From: JAAEQD01 sp964521815 | Lineage (GTDB): Bacteria > Zixibacteria > MSB-5A5 > UBA10806 > 4484-95 | Reading direction: 5' to 3' | Assembly: GCA_964521815.1 (NCBI GenBank) | Contig: CAZFSN010000203.1 | Coordinates: forward strand, 1-5,783 | DNA: 5,783 nt | Shown: positions 1 through 5,783 of the stretch, in pieces | How positions within the stretch are numbered: position 1 is the stretch's first letter | Layout of the letters: each line of letters starts with the position of its first letter | The notes under the pieces: generated by a model | Database searches by the model: none | What the model saw: the letters and a program-made list of their open reading frames with translations, nothing else | What the model was told of the DNA's origin: nothing | Made by a program: the position numbers and the translations under genes

Positions 1-232
1 TAGTTGCCTCACTTATATTTAAACAGATTTTATTTCATTGTCAACGATTTTTAATAAAACACCGCGTGATATAGCGATTTATAATTGATTAGCGCTTGAC
101 TGTAACCCGCTTATTTAAAACCGGATAACTATATAAATTAGGTCAAGCTATGGTCGACATATAACATTAATTAATAAATATAAAAAAGTTGTAAGCGAAA
201 CTAATCCGGCAACGCAAAATGTATTTATTTAT
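1..232. other. AT-rich intergenic region after the operon
   Basis: No convincing gene is seen on either strand. The stretch is much richer in A and T than the genes beside it. A T-run on the minus strand (about 183-188) follows the last stop by about 45 bases, but I find no strong GC hairpin before it, so no terminator is called. The only signal kept is the weak promoter near the left edge. Confidence 0.6.
16..44 (-). promoter_or_regulatory. Possible sigma-70-like promoter firing out of the left edge
   Basis: On the minus strand a perfect TTGACA (39-44) is followed after 16 bases by TTAAAT (17-22), or after 17 bases by TAAATA (16-21). It would serve a leftward gene outside the window. The -10 match is only partial and the region is AT-rich, so chance is possible. 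Confidence 0.3.
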
Positions 233-613
233 CTATCTAATAAGCCGGCCAACAGTTTTAAGCAGTTCGTCTTTATCTATCGGTTTTTCTATAAAGCCCG
301 ATGGCATCTGGATTTTCTTATTGCGTTCGATAAAATGTTTAATGTCCACGGAAACACCGGTGACCATGATAATAGGTATATTAACGGTATCAGGGTCTTC
401 TTGAAGATGCCTCAATGTTTTCACACCGGATTCTTGATCCATTGAAACATCCAAAGTAATCAGATCAGGCTTTTCAGATTTAGCTTTCTTGAATCCTTCC
501 GCGCCATTATAAGCCGATATCGTAGTATAGCCGTTATCTTCTAAAAGAGTCGTCAGCCACACGACCATATCTTCTTCGTCATCAACAACAAGTATCTTCT
601 TTGAATCAGCCAT
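233..613 (-). CDS. Single-domain response regulator (CheY-like receiver)
   Basis: A 126-residue stand-alone receiver with every key residue present: acidic pocket D11/D12 in ILVVDDE, phosphoacceptor D55 in ITLDVSM, T85 in VTG, and K110 in EKPID. It has no output domain, so it must act by protein contact or as a phosphate relay or sink, as CheY- or Spo0F-like proteins do. The start is ATG with AGGAGG 4 bases upstream, and the gene begins 24 bases after the kinase stop, so it is the obvious cognate partner. It closely resembles the receiver fused to the Fe-S protein at 2108-3862: by hand alignment 41 of the first 81 residues match without gaps, including KAK-x-EKPDL-x-TLD, and the KPID ending is shared. 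It is the last gene of the visible run and ends with TAG. Confidence 0.95.
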   Translation of the reverse strand: MADSKKILVVDDEEDMVVWLTTLLEDNGYTTISAYNGAEGFKKAKSEKPDLITLDVSMDQESGVKTLRHLQEDPDTVNIPIIMVTGVSVDIKHFIERNKKIQMPSGFIEKPIDKDELLKTVGRLIR

Positions 614-637
614 GTATCCTCCTGTTTGCTCTTATTA

Positions 638-2074
638 TTAGGATGTCGAATCGGGTTTGGCAACACGTTTTTTGGGTAATTTTACGACAAAACGCGAACC
701 CTTATTGATTTCGGATTCCAACAGTATACTGCCCCCATGCTCTTGGGCGATTTTGTTGGAAATAAATAATCCCAGTCCAGTGCCTTCCGTACCTTTGCCG
801 GAGAAAAAGAGAGTGAATGCTTTTTCCCTGGTTTCTTGATCCATACCAATTCCATTATCTGAGACTTCAAACTCAATATGATCCCCGGCGTTTCTTAATC
901 CGAGCATGACATAATGGGAATCGCCGTTGTTATCCACTCGGCAAGCGTCGATAGAGTTTTCAGCCAGGTTCACCAATAGCGCTCTGATCGCCTTGAAATC
1001 GGCTTCGAATTCGCCGGTTGTTTCATCTATATCTAACTTGATTTCAATATTCAAAGATTTAGCCTTAGAATCGATAACGCCGTTAACTTCTTTGATTAAA
1101 TCAGCCGCCGATACCGATTGCCAATCGGGCTCGCGGTCTTTGGCATAATAGAGAATATCTAGAACCATACTGCGAATGCGTCCGACATTGCGCTGGGCGA
1201 TTTCCCAACCTTTCTTTACCCGCTCCTGGTTATTTTTCTCCAGGCCCGTATTGACAAGATAGAAACCCCCATCCAGACTGCTGAGAAGGCCTTTCAGACC
1301 ATGCGAGATTGAGCTAATCAGTAGGCCAATAGATGTCAATTTCGACTGCAATTGCCTGATCTGAGTGATATCGGTGCTCATTTCAATAACGCTATCGATT
1401 TTGCCATCAGAATTCCTTATGGGCATCGTGTTGACAAGCACGTTCATTTGACGGCCGTCTTGAGAGGTTAAAACCTCCTCATGAACATGAACCTCACCGT
1501 CATCGAATGTCTGCTTGACTATGCAGGGATAACATTCTTCATCGCGATGTTTATAAACGTTATAGCATTTACATCCAAAATGCCTGCCGAAAGCTTCGCA
1601 AAACATCCTATTAGCTTCAATTATTTGGAGTTCCCTGTTTTGAATCGAGATGAAACACGGCACTTCCTCAAATAACTGATGATAGCGGCTCTGGCTATCT
1701 TTAAGTTGATTCTGAAGTTTTCTTTGTTCGGTTATATCAGTCGACAATTCAATTACTTCGGTGACTTCGCCCGCTTCATTTCTAATCGGAGTGGTGTAAA
1801 CCAGAACGCACACCTCGCGACCATCCAGGGTTTTGACGACTTCCTCGCTGCGGTGGCTCTGGCCGTCATGGAACGTCCTTTCAACCGGACAATCTTCACA
1901 TTTTTCTGGGCGATGTTTATATACCTGATAGCAAAACCTGTCATCGTAATCGCCAAAATCTTTACGGAATGATTCATTAGCCTCGATAATCCGGAAATCG
2001 CGAGTCTGGACGGATAGATAGCCCGGGATAGCATCTATAATTTTATCGGTATAGCGGCGGCGGGGTTGTTCCAT
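638..2074 (-). CDS. Soluble PAS-PAS histidine kinase with cysteine-motif PAS domains
   Basis: A 478-residue sensor kinase with no membrane helices, so a cytoplasmic sensor. Numbered from the ATG at 2074, PAS1 spans about 12-115 and PAS2 about 130-240. Both carry C-Y-x-VYKHR-x-E-x-C-x2-C (C48, C59, C62 and C170, C181, C184) and end in the usual STDIT PAC motif. The dimerisation/phosphoacceptor helix has SISHGLKGLL with His258; the normal acidic residue after His is Gly, so the H-E/D-x2-N/T phosphatase motif is missing. The ATPase domain is complete: N-box LAENSIDA (N373), G1 box DNGIGMD (D406), and G2 box GTEGTGLGL (about 428-436). The cysteine motif suggests sensing of redox, metal or an Fe-S or haem cofactor (inference). 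The start was moved from the GTG at 2080 to the ATG at 2074, because that GTG is part of the Shine-Dalgarno sequence. Likely targets are the receiver at 233-613 and the receiver fused to the gene just upstream. Confidence 0.93.
   Translation of the reverse strand: MEQPRRRYTDKIIDAIPGYLSVQTRDFRIIEANESFRKDFGDYDDRFCYQVYKHRPEKCEDCPVERTFHDGQSHRSEEVVKTLDGREVCVLVYTTPIRNEAGEVTEVIELSTDITEQRKLQNQLKDSQSRYHQLFEEVPCFISIQNRELQIIEANRMFCEAFGRHFGCKCYNVYKHRDEECYPCIVKQTFDDGEVHVHEEVLTSQDGRQMNVLVNTMPIRNSDGKIDSVIEMSTDITQIRQLQSKLTSIGLLISSISHGLKGLLSSLDGGFYLVNTGLEKNNQERVKKGWEIAQRNVGRIRSMVLDILYYAKDREPDWQSVSAADLIKEVNGVIDSKAKSLNIEIKLDIDETTGEFEADFKAIRALLVNLAENSIDACRVDNNGDSHYVMLGLRNAGDHIEFEVSDNGIGMDQETREKAFTLFFSGKGTEGTGLGLFISNKIAQEHGGSILLESEINKGSRFVVKLPKKRVAKPDSTS
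1346..2011 (-). repeat. Tandem PAS duplication inside the kinase gene
   Basis: Two 100-residue stretches, encoded at 1712-2011 and 1346-1645, align with no gaps at an offset of 122 codons (366 bases). By hand count 52 of 100 residues are identical, including the cysteine motif, DGR, TxPIRN and the STDIT ending. This points to an internal duplication of a PAS unit with the sensing motif kept in both copies. Confidence 0.85.
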
Positions 2075-2084
2075 ATTCACCTCC
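2075..2084 (-). promoter_or_regulatory. Ribosome binding site that sets the kinase start
   Basis: On the minus strand the bases read GGAGGTGAAT directly before the ATG at 2074. GGAGG ends 5 bases before that ATG. The in-frame GTG at 2078-2080 overlaps this Shine-Dalgarno sequence and has no binding site of its own, so ATG is the better start. Confidence 0.8.
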
Positions 2085-2107
2085 GTTTACAATTTCAATA
2101 TTCTGCG

Positions 2108-3862
2108 CTATTTATCATGATGAACCAGTTTGAGAATTTTGCGCACATTTAATATCAAATCATCCTCATCAATCGGTTTATCAACATAGCCTTCAGGCGG
2201 AGTTACCGCACGATCATAAATCAATTTTCTCATCTCGGGTTTGCCTGTAATAATGCAAACCGGCATCGATTCCAGGTCGGGGTCTTTTCGTAAGGTTTCG
2301 AATACATCTATGCCTGATTTACCGGGCATGGTAATATCCAGTGTCATCAAATCTGGTTTTTCAGTTTTGGCTTTTCTAAGCGCCTCTTCGCCATTGGAGG
2401 CGGTAATCACGGTCGCGCCGTTGTCCTCAAGGACTGTGCCTATAAACGTGAGGAAATCTGGTTCATCATCGACTGTTAATATCTTGTAACCAGCCAGCCC
2501 GGCGGCTTCTAAGACCTCTTCGATCTTCTCCGGGACCGCGACAGGTTTTGGTTCAATGACCAAAGCGTTTGCTACGAGATTGACAAGTTGTGTTACGCCC
2601 ATGCCGAGTTTATAGTGTTTGATAAGATCAGATAAGCCATCCACGCAATTATGGCAGGAGGTAACGACATCCTGTGCGCCGGTAGCTTTCAATTGATTCG
2701 CCTTAATCTGGGCTGATTTCAGCCGCCGCGGCGTATATTCCGACATCGACATGGCGCCGCCGCCGCCGGTACAGCAGTAATTCTCACTCCGATTGGGATA
2801 CATCTCCCGGAAATCCTCGCATACCATCAGCAATAACTCGCGAGGTTCCTCAAATAAACCGCAACTGCGGGCGTTATTGCATGAATCGTGAAAAGTAACC
2901 GGTTGTGGATTTTTTGATTTATCGACCTTAATCCGCCCTTCTTTGATATAGCGAATCATGGTAATTACCGAACTTTCCATGACAAAATCATTGATATTCA
3001 TACCGGCCCAGTTCGGGCCTTCACAGCGAGTAGAGCGATAGCCGTGGCCGCATTCGGAAATGACCAACTTCTTGCCGTGAAGTTCGCTTACTTTTTCATA
3101 TAAACGCCGAGCGACCGCGCCGCCTAAATCATCATCTCCGGAGAATAGTCCGAAATTGGTCATATCCCAGCCTTCACTCGGCATTGTCCAATTTTCACCG
3201 GCGACGTAGAAAATTTTAGCGGCGTCCGAAATTGTGCGGGGATCGTATTTGACCTCACGAGGATTTATCGAATAAACCACATCGGCATCGATTTTATCAA
3301 TCGGGATATTCGCTCTATTGTCTGCCATCTCCATTTGCAACTCATCAGACAACCACTCCAATGTATCGAGATAATCCTCTTTAAGGACGCCCATCTGATT
3401 GCCAAGTTCCCATTGATCTTTGCTGACAACCGCCACACCTTCGGGCATAACGCCAACCGATACCAGTAAACCACGAGCCATGCGGTTGAAGGTCGCGTAA
3501 TCGACGCCCATAGGGCAATTAATCGAACATCTCCTGCAATTCGTGCATTTACCGAAAACTATATCCTTCAATTCCTCCAGGTCCTGATCCGTATAAACAC
3601 TTTTGGCGTGCACCCACCAAGGCAAAACGCGGCCGGTCCAGTCAAAATGACGTTTGAATATTTTTCGAATCTGATCGGCTTTATATGCGGGGGCGAACGT
3701 CGGATCATCCGGATTGGAGAGCACGTAGTGACAGCAATTGGTACAATTTCCGCAATGAACGCAGGCGACCAATGAGCCGACCATCTGCCGGTTGAGTTTT
3801 TTCTCGAACCGTTCCAGCACTTTTTGGGCTTTGTGAGATCTTACCGAATTATTATTACTCAT
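2108..3862 (-). CDS. HdrD/DsrK/TmcB-like Fe-S oxidoreductase fused to a C-terminal receiver domain
   Basis: A 584-residue cytoplasmic electron-transfer subunit. The N-terminal ferredoxin-like part has two [4Fe-4S] motifs: C34-x2-C37-x2-C40-x3-C44 (His instead of Pro after the last Cys, and an extra Cys43) and C106-x2-C109-x2-C112-x3-C116-P. Two CCG-type domains follow. The first (about 215-290) has lost the CCG triplet and keeps C271 and C280. The second (about 322-410) is intact, with C328, C334, C363-C364 in YCCTGGGG, and C403-x2-C406; in HdrB/HdrD/DsrK this domain binds the catalytic [4Fe-4S] centre. After a proline-rich linker (about 437-458), residues 459-584 form a full CheY-like receiver with D465/D466, phosphoacceptor D509, T539 and K562. 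Relatives in DsrMK, HdrED and TmcBC normally end after the CCG domains, so this fusion is unusual. The start is ATG with GGAG 7 bases upstream. The probable membrane partner is directly upstream and a histidine kinase directly downstream. The electron acceptor or donor (disulfide, DsrC-like protein or other) cannot be told from sequence. Confidence 0.92.
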   Translation of the reverse strand: MSNNNSVRSHKAQKVLERFEKKLNRQMVGSLVACVHCGNCTNCCHYVLSNPDDPTFAPAYKADQIRKIFKRHFDWTGRVLPWWVHAKSVYTDQDLEELKDIVFGKCTNCRRCSINCPMGVDYATFNRMARGLLVSVGVMPEGVAVVSKDQWELGNQMGVLKEDYLDTLEWLSDELQMEMADNRANIPIDKIDADVVYSINPREVKYDPRTISDAAKIFYVAGENWTMPSEGWDMTNFGLFSGDDDLGGAVARRLYEKVSELHGKKLVISECGHGYRSTRCEGPNWAGMNINDFVMESSVITMIRYIKEGRIKVDKSKNPQPVTFHDSCNNARSCGLFEEPRELLLMVCEDFREMYPNRSENYCCTGGGGAMSMSEYTPRRLKSAQIKANQLKATGAQDVVTSCHNCVDGLSDLIKHYKLGMGVTQLVNLVANALVIEPKPVAVPEKIEEVLEAAGLAGYKILTVDDEPDFLTFIGTVLEDNGATVITASNGEEALRKAKTEKPDLMTLDITMPGKSGIDVFETLRKDPDLESMPVCIITGKPEMRKLIYDRAVTPPEGYVDKPIDEDDLILNVRKILKLVHHDK

Positions 3863-3896
3863 AATCTATCTCCATCAATTTCAATTTACTCATCAT

Positions 3897-4583
3897 CTAT
3901 TTTTGAGAGGCCTGTACGCGTTTGATCGGGTAAGTCCCTCGATAGCCCATGCTCTTGCCGAAATAGTAACGGGTAAATGGATAATACAGGTAATGCGATA
4001 TCTTGGAAAACGGTACATATATTAAAAAGAAGGCGGTCAGGATAAAATAGGCCAGCAGGATGCCTTCGCCGTTTTCAATATTATTCGGCACCGCGAATGC
4101 AGCGAAGAAAAACCAGACAGTCAGCAATATCAGTGAAAAGTAATCATCGGGTGAACTGATAGCCCGCATGTATTTATCGCTTACCCGTCTTATGATACGA
4201 ATTACGCCAACCAGACAGGCCCCGCCTATAATAATCTGAAAGATTGATACGATTACAGGGTAGCTTGTCAATAGACCGGGCGCGTAAGGGATTATAAATG
4301 ATAACGCAATCGCCAGGGTAACACCCAAATGAAAGATCACGAATTGAGAATAGATGAAGAATTTAGTCCGCGTGCTTTCCATGGCCCAGGGCATGGCGAT
4401 ATTCGCCCAGGAATACAGGACTCCTTTCATAGGCGTCGTGCCCGGCAGTCCGGTTGCCGGTTGACGTTCTTTACCGGCCTTGAATTTAAGCAACCATCTT
4501 ACGCGGAGCGTATAAACTATTGTCATTATCACAAGGGCCACCTCTTGAAGAGTATGTTCTGAAAAATGAAGTAAATCGCTCAT
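3897..4583 (-). CDS. NarI/DsrM/TmcC-like membrane cytochrome b subunit
   Basis: A 228-residue integral membrane protein with about five hydrophobic helices (roughly residues 12-32, 76-99, 108-131, 149-166 and 174-193), the number expected for the nitrate reductase gamma/DsrM family. These subunits hold haem b and exchange electrons between the membrane quinone pool and a cytoplasmic iron-sulfur partner. It has four histidines: H6, H10, H85 (in FHLG, helix 2) and H197 (in SHYLYYPFTR, just after helix 5). H85 and H197 sit where family members place haem ligands, and the H-x3-YPFTRYYFG tail is typical of Hdr-linked members. The segment RRVSDKYMRAISSPDDYFSL before helix 4 also fits the family. 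I chose the ATG at 4583 over the in-frame ATG at 4637 because GGGGAGG lies 6 bases upstream, while the longer start would overlap the macro gene and add a non-hydrophobic arginine-rich leader. The Hdr-like partner gene follows 34 bases downstream. No periplasmic cytochrome c gene is in view. Confidence 0.85.
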   Translation of the reverse strand: MSDLLHFSEHTLQEVALVIMTIVYTLRVRWLLKFKAGKERQPATGLPGTTPMKGVLYSWANIAMPWAMESTRTKFFIYSQFVIFHLGVTLAIALSFIIPYAPGLLTSYPVIVSIFQIIIGGACLVGVIRIIRRVSDKYMRAISSPDDYFSLILLTVWFFFAAFAVPNNIENGEGILLAYFILTAFFLIYVPFSKISHYLYYPFTRYYFGKSMGYRGTYPIKRVQASQK

Positions 4584-4596
4584 GAATGTCCTCCCC
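4584..4596 (-). promoter_or_regulatory. Ribosome binding site that sets the membrane-subunit start
   Basis: GGGGAGG at 4590-4596 on the minus strand lies 6 bases before the ATG at 4583 and just after the macro-gene stop at 4600-4602. The close packing suggests translational coupling, and it argues against the upstream in-frame ATG at 4637. Confidence 0.8.
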
Positions 4597-4599
4597 GGG

Positions 4600-5130
4600 T
4601 TAGCCCAGACTCTGAAGTTTTTTCTGAAACGGATCATAATCGCGATTATCCAACAGGCAGATAACCACTTCTTCCAATTTTGAGCCGTTACTCAGATAAC
4701 TTTTAATAGTTTCTAATGTTAATTGGGCGCTTAAATCGAGCGGTACTCCATAGAAACCGGCGCCCATCGGCGGAAAAGCTATCTTCTTAATCCCCTTCTC
4801 ATCGGCTAATTTTAATGTATTGATAATAGTCTTTTTCATTTTCTCTTCGAGATTTTCTTCCTGGAATTTAGGCCCATTGGCGTGAATTATGTACTTGGCC
4901 TTCATCTCGCCCGCGTCACTTATCACTGCCTTGCCCCGATCAATCGGCGCGAGTTTGTCGAGTTCTTTCTGTATAGCAGGACCTCCCCGAACCGTGATCG
5001 CTCCGCCAAAACCTGAACCAAGTTTCAGGTTTGATTGAGCGTAATAGACAAAGCATTCAATATCGATATCCGTGATATCTCCGATCATCAGGCGAATCAC
5101 GCTATCTTTGACTTTCTTTTCATCCGTCAT
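4600..5130 (-). CDS. Macro-domain protein with divergent ligand loop
   Basis: A 176-residue protein, the length of a single macro domain (ADP-ribose or related nucleotide binding). Visible landmarks are IGDITD (16-21), the glycine loop LGSGFGGAI (37-45) followed by RGGP (48-51), IIHANGP (81-87), and the second phosphate-binding loop FPPMGAGFYGVP (119-130), which matches the family pattern FPxxGxGxYG. The usual NAAN motif before loop 1 is replaced by YYAQ (29-32), and the Asp of the common GGGVDGAI loop is Gly42 or Gly43 here. In MacroD/YmdB-type hydrolases these Asn and Asp residues support de-ADP-ribosylation or deacetylation, so this protein may bind ADP-ribose-like ligands without that activity or use another chemistry. 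The start is ATG, with GGAG 8 bases upstream. No signal peptide or membrane segment is seen, so it should be cytoplasmic. It ends 16 bases before the membrane subunit start at 4583. The fold assignment is strong; substrate and link to the redox genes are unknown. Confidence 0.9.
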   Translation of the reverse strand: MTDEKKVKDSVIRLMIGDITDIDIECFVYYAQSNLKLGSGFGGAITVRGGPAIQKELDKLAPIDRGKAVISDAGEMKAKYIIHANGPKFQEENLEEKMKKTIINTLKLADEKGIKKIAFPPMGAGFYGVPLDLSAQLTLETIKSYLSNGSKLEEVVICLLDNRDYDPFQKKLQSLG

Positions 5131-5160
5131 GTACCTAACTCCACTATTATTTTAATTGCT

Positions 5161-5783
5161 CTAATAATCATATCTGCCATTTAATAAAGCATTGTGTTTG
5201 GTCAGGTTAATTAAGCTCTCCAGTTCGGCCATCTTAAAGGGCTTGTTTATTATCGCGAAAATCATTTTATCGCACTCCGACGGTACCTTGCTAATTTCGC
5301 CGGCCAGTATTATTTTTACGTATGGGATTCTGGGATCCTCGGACAAATGCTTAGTGAAGAACTGACAGCGGTCAATACCTATTGAGCTGTCTATTACAAC
5401 GTAATCGGGACGGAAATTCTCAACTACCATCGAACAGTGATAGCCATCCTCAGCTAAACGTAAGTTGAAATCAACATCCTGCGCCCGATTATCCAATTCG
5501 GCCCCGAATTCTTTTTGATCGGTAATAACAAGAACATTTAGCCGCTGACCCTGGACGACCCTGAAATATTCACAATCCTCACAGGAACCTTTGCAAAACA
5601 TCTTGGCGTGTCCCGATTCAACCGGTAATTTAATCATTTCATAACAGCGCATGGCCCTGGATCGATAAGCTATGCATTTAGCGCATTCCGGAGTTGACCC
5701 GCCGCTGCTTCTATAGAATTCCCAACAAAATTGAAAAGAACGCTGATTGTTTACCGATTCATTTGATGATTCATCTTGTTCAA
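5161..5783 (-). CDS. Cysteine-rich protein with degenerate receiver domain (N-terminus beyond window edge)
   Basis: The reading frame stays open to the right edge, with no ATG, GTG or TTG between the edge and the ATG at 5652. The start is therefore most likely outside the window, and 206 residues are visible. The 43 residues before that ATG hold the beginning of a cysteine module: CWEF (Cys codon 5725-5727), then C-x2-C (5683-5685 and 5674-5676). It continues after the ATG with RCYEM, FC-x3-C-x2-C-x-YF. This layout resembles small CWE-type cysteine modules found beside signalling domains; metal or Fe-S binding is inferred. A CheY-like fold follows, counted from the internal ATG: first strand NVLVITD (residues 39-45), likely phosphoacceptor D88, KPF at 137-139. 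The first acidic-pocket residue is Thr44 and the usual Thr/Ser after strand 4 is Ala117, so phosphotransfer may be weak or absent. The stop is TAG, 30 bases before the macro-domain gene. The receiver-like fold is fairly sure; the function is unknown. Confidence 0.8.
   Translation of the reverse strand, partial: EQDESSNESVNNQRSFQFCWEFYRSSGGSTPECAKCIAYRSRAMRCYEMIKLPVESGHAKMFCKGSCEDCEYFRVVQGQRLNVLVITDQKEFGAELDNRAQDVDFNLRLAEDGYHCSMVVENFRPDYVVIDSSIGIDRCQFFTKHLSEDPRIPYVKIILAGEISKVPSECDKMIFAIINKPFKMAELESLINLTKHNALLNGRYDY

Noticed and set aside
96..129. TTGACT followed by GATAAC on the plus strand as a promoter
   Set aside because: The spacing is about 22 bases and the only genes in view run the other way.
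180..232. Intrinsic terminator after the last gene
   Set aside because: A T-run is present on the minus strand, but only a three-base GC pairing could be found before it.
219..404. Open frame of 61 codons on the plus strand
   Set aside because: Antisense to the end of the receiver gene, with no recognisable motif or good ribosome binding site.
1679..1972. Open frame of 97 codons on the plus strand
   Set aside because: It lies wholly antisense to the PAS region of the kinase and has no family features; it is a shadow of the real gene.
1753..2034. Open frame of 93 codons on the minus strand in another frame
   Set aside because: It overlaps the first PAS domain of the kinase, which is clearly coding in its own frame; the composition is arginine- and serine-rich without domain motifs.
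4329..4562. Open frame of 77 codons on the plus strand
   Set aside because: Antisense to the membrane subunit gene and without supporting features.

Overview
The window is one leftward-reading gene cluster. Six consecutive genes lie on the minus strand, with gaps of only about 16 to 35 bases and a Shine-Dalgarno sequence before each start that lies in the window, so they probably form one operon. Its promoter lies beyond the right edge. The left 232 bases are AT-rich and non-coding. I see no RNA genes, mobile elements or CRISPR arrays.

In transcription order the genes are: (1) an edge-truncated protein with a cysteine-rich N-terminal module and a degenerate receiver domain; (2) a macro-domain protein with an altered active-site loop; (3) a five-helix membrane protein of the NarI/DsrM/TmcC cytochrome b type; (4) an HdrD/DsrK/TmcB-like iron-sulfur protein that carries a complete response-regulator receiver domain at its C-terminus; (5) a soluble histidine kinase with two near-duplicate PAS domains, each carrying a C-Y...C-x2-C cysteine motif; (6) a stand-alone receiver domain.

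Genes 3 and 4 are the two core parts of a quinone-linked electron-transfer module of the DsrMK, HdrED or TmcBC kind: a haem-b membrane subunit and a cytoplasmic subunit with two [4Fe-4S] ferredoxin-type motifs and a catalytic CCG domain. Genes 5 and 6, and the receiver fused to gene 4, form a two-component layer with no DNA-binding domain anywhere in view. My reading (inference) is that the kinase senses cytoplasmic redox or metal state through its PAS cysteines. It would then phosphorylate the receiver on the iron-sulfur protein and the free receiver, controlling electron flow or complex assembly rather than transcription. The two intact receivers are close paralogues, with about half their residues identical, which supports a shared kinase.

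The organism looks like an anaerobic or facultatively anaerobic bacterium of moderate GC content with a menaquinone-based Hdr-like respiratory chain. Desulfobacterota or candidate phyla such as Zixibacteria would fit, but the sequence alone does not settle this. Three starts deserve correction: the kinase should begin at the ATG at 2074 rather than the GTG at 2080; the membrane protein at 4583 rather than 4637; and gene 1 is open through the right edge and does not start at the ATG at 5652.
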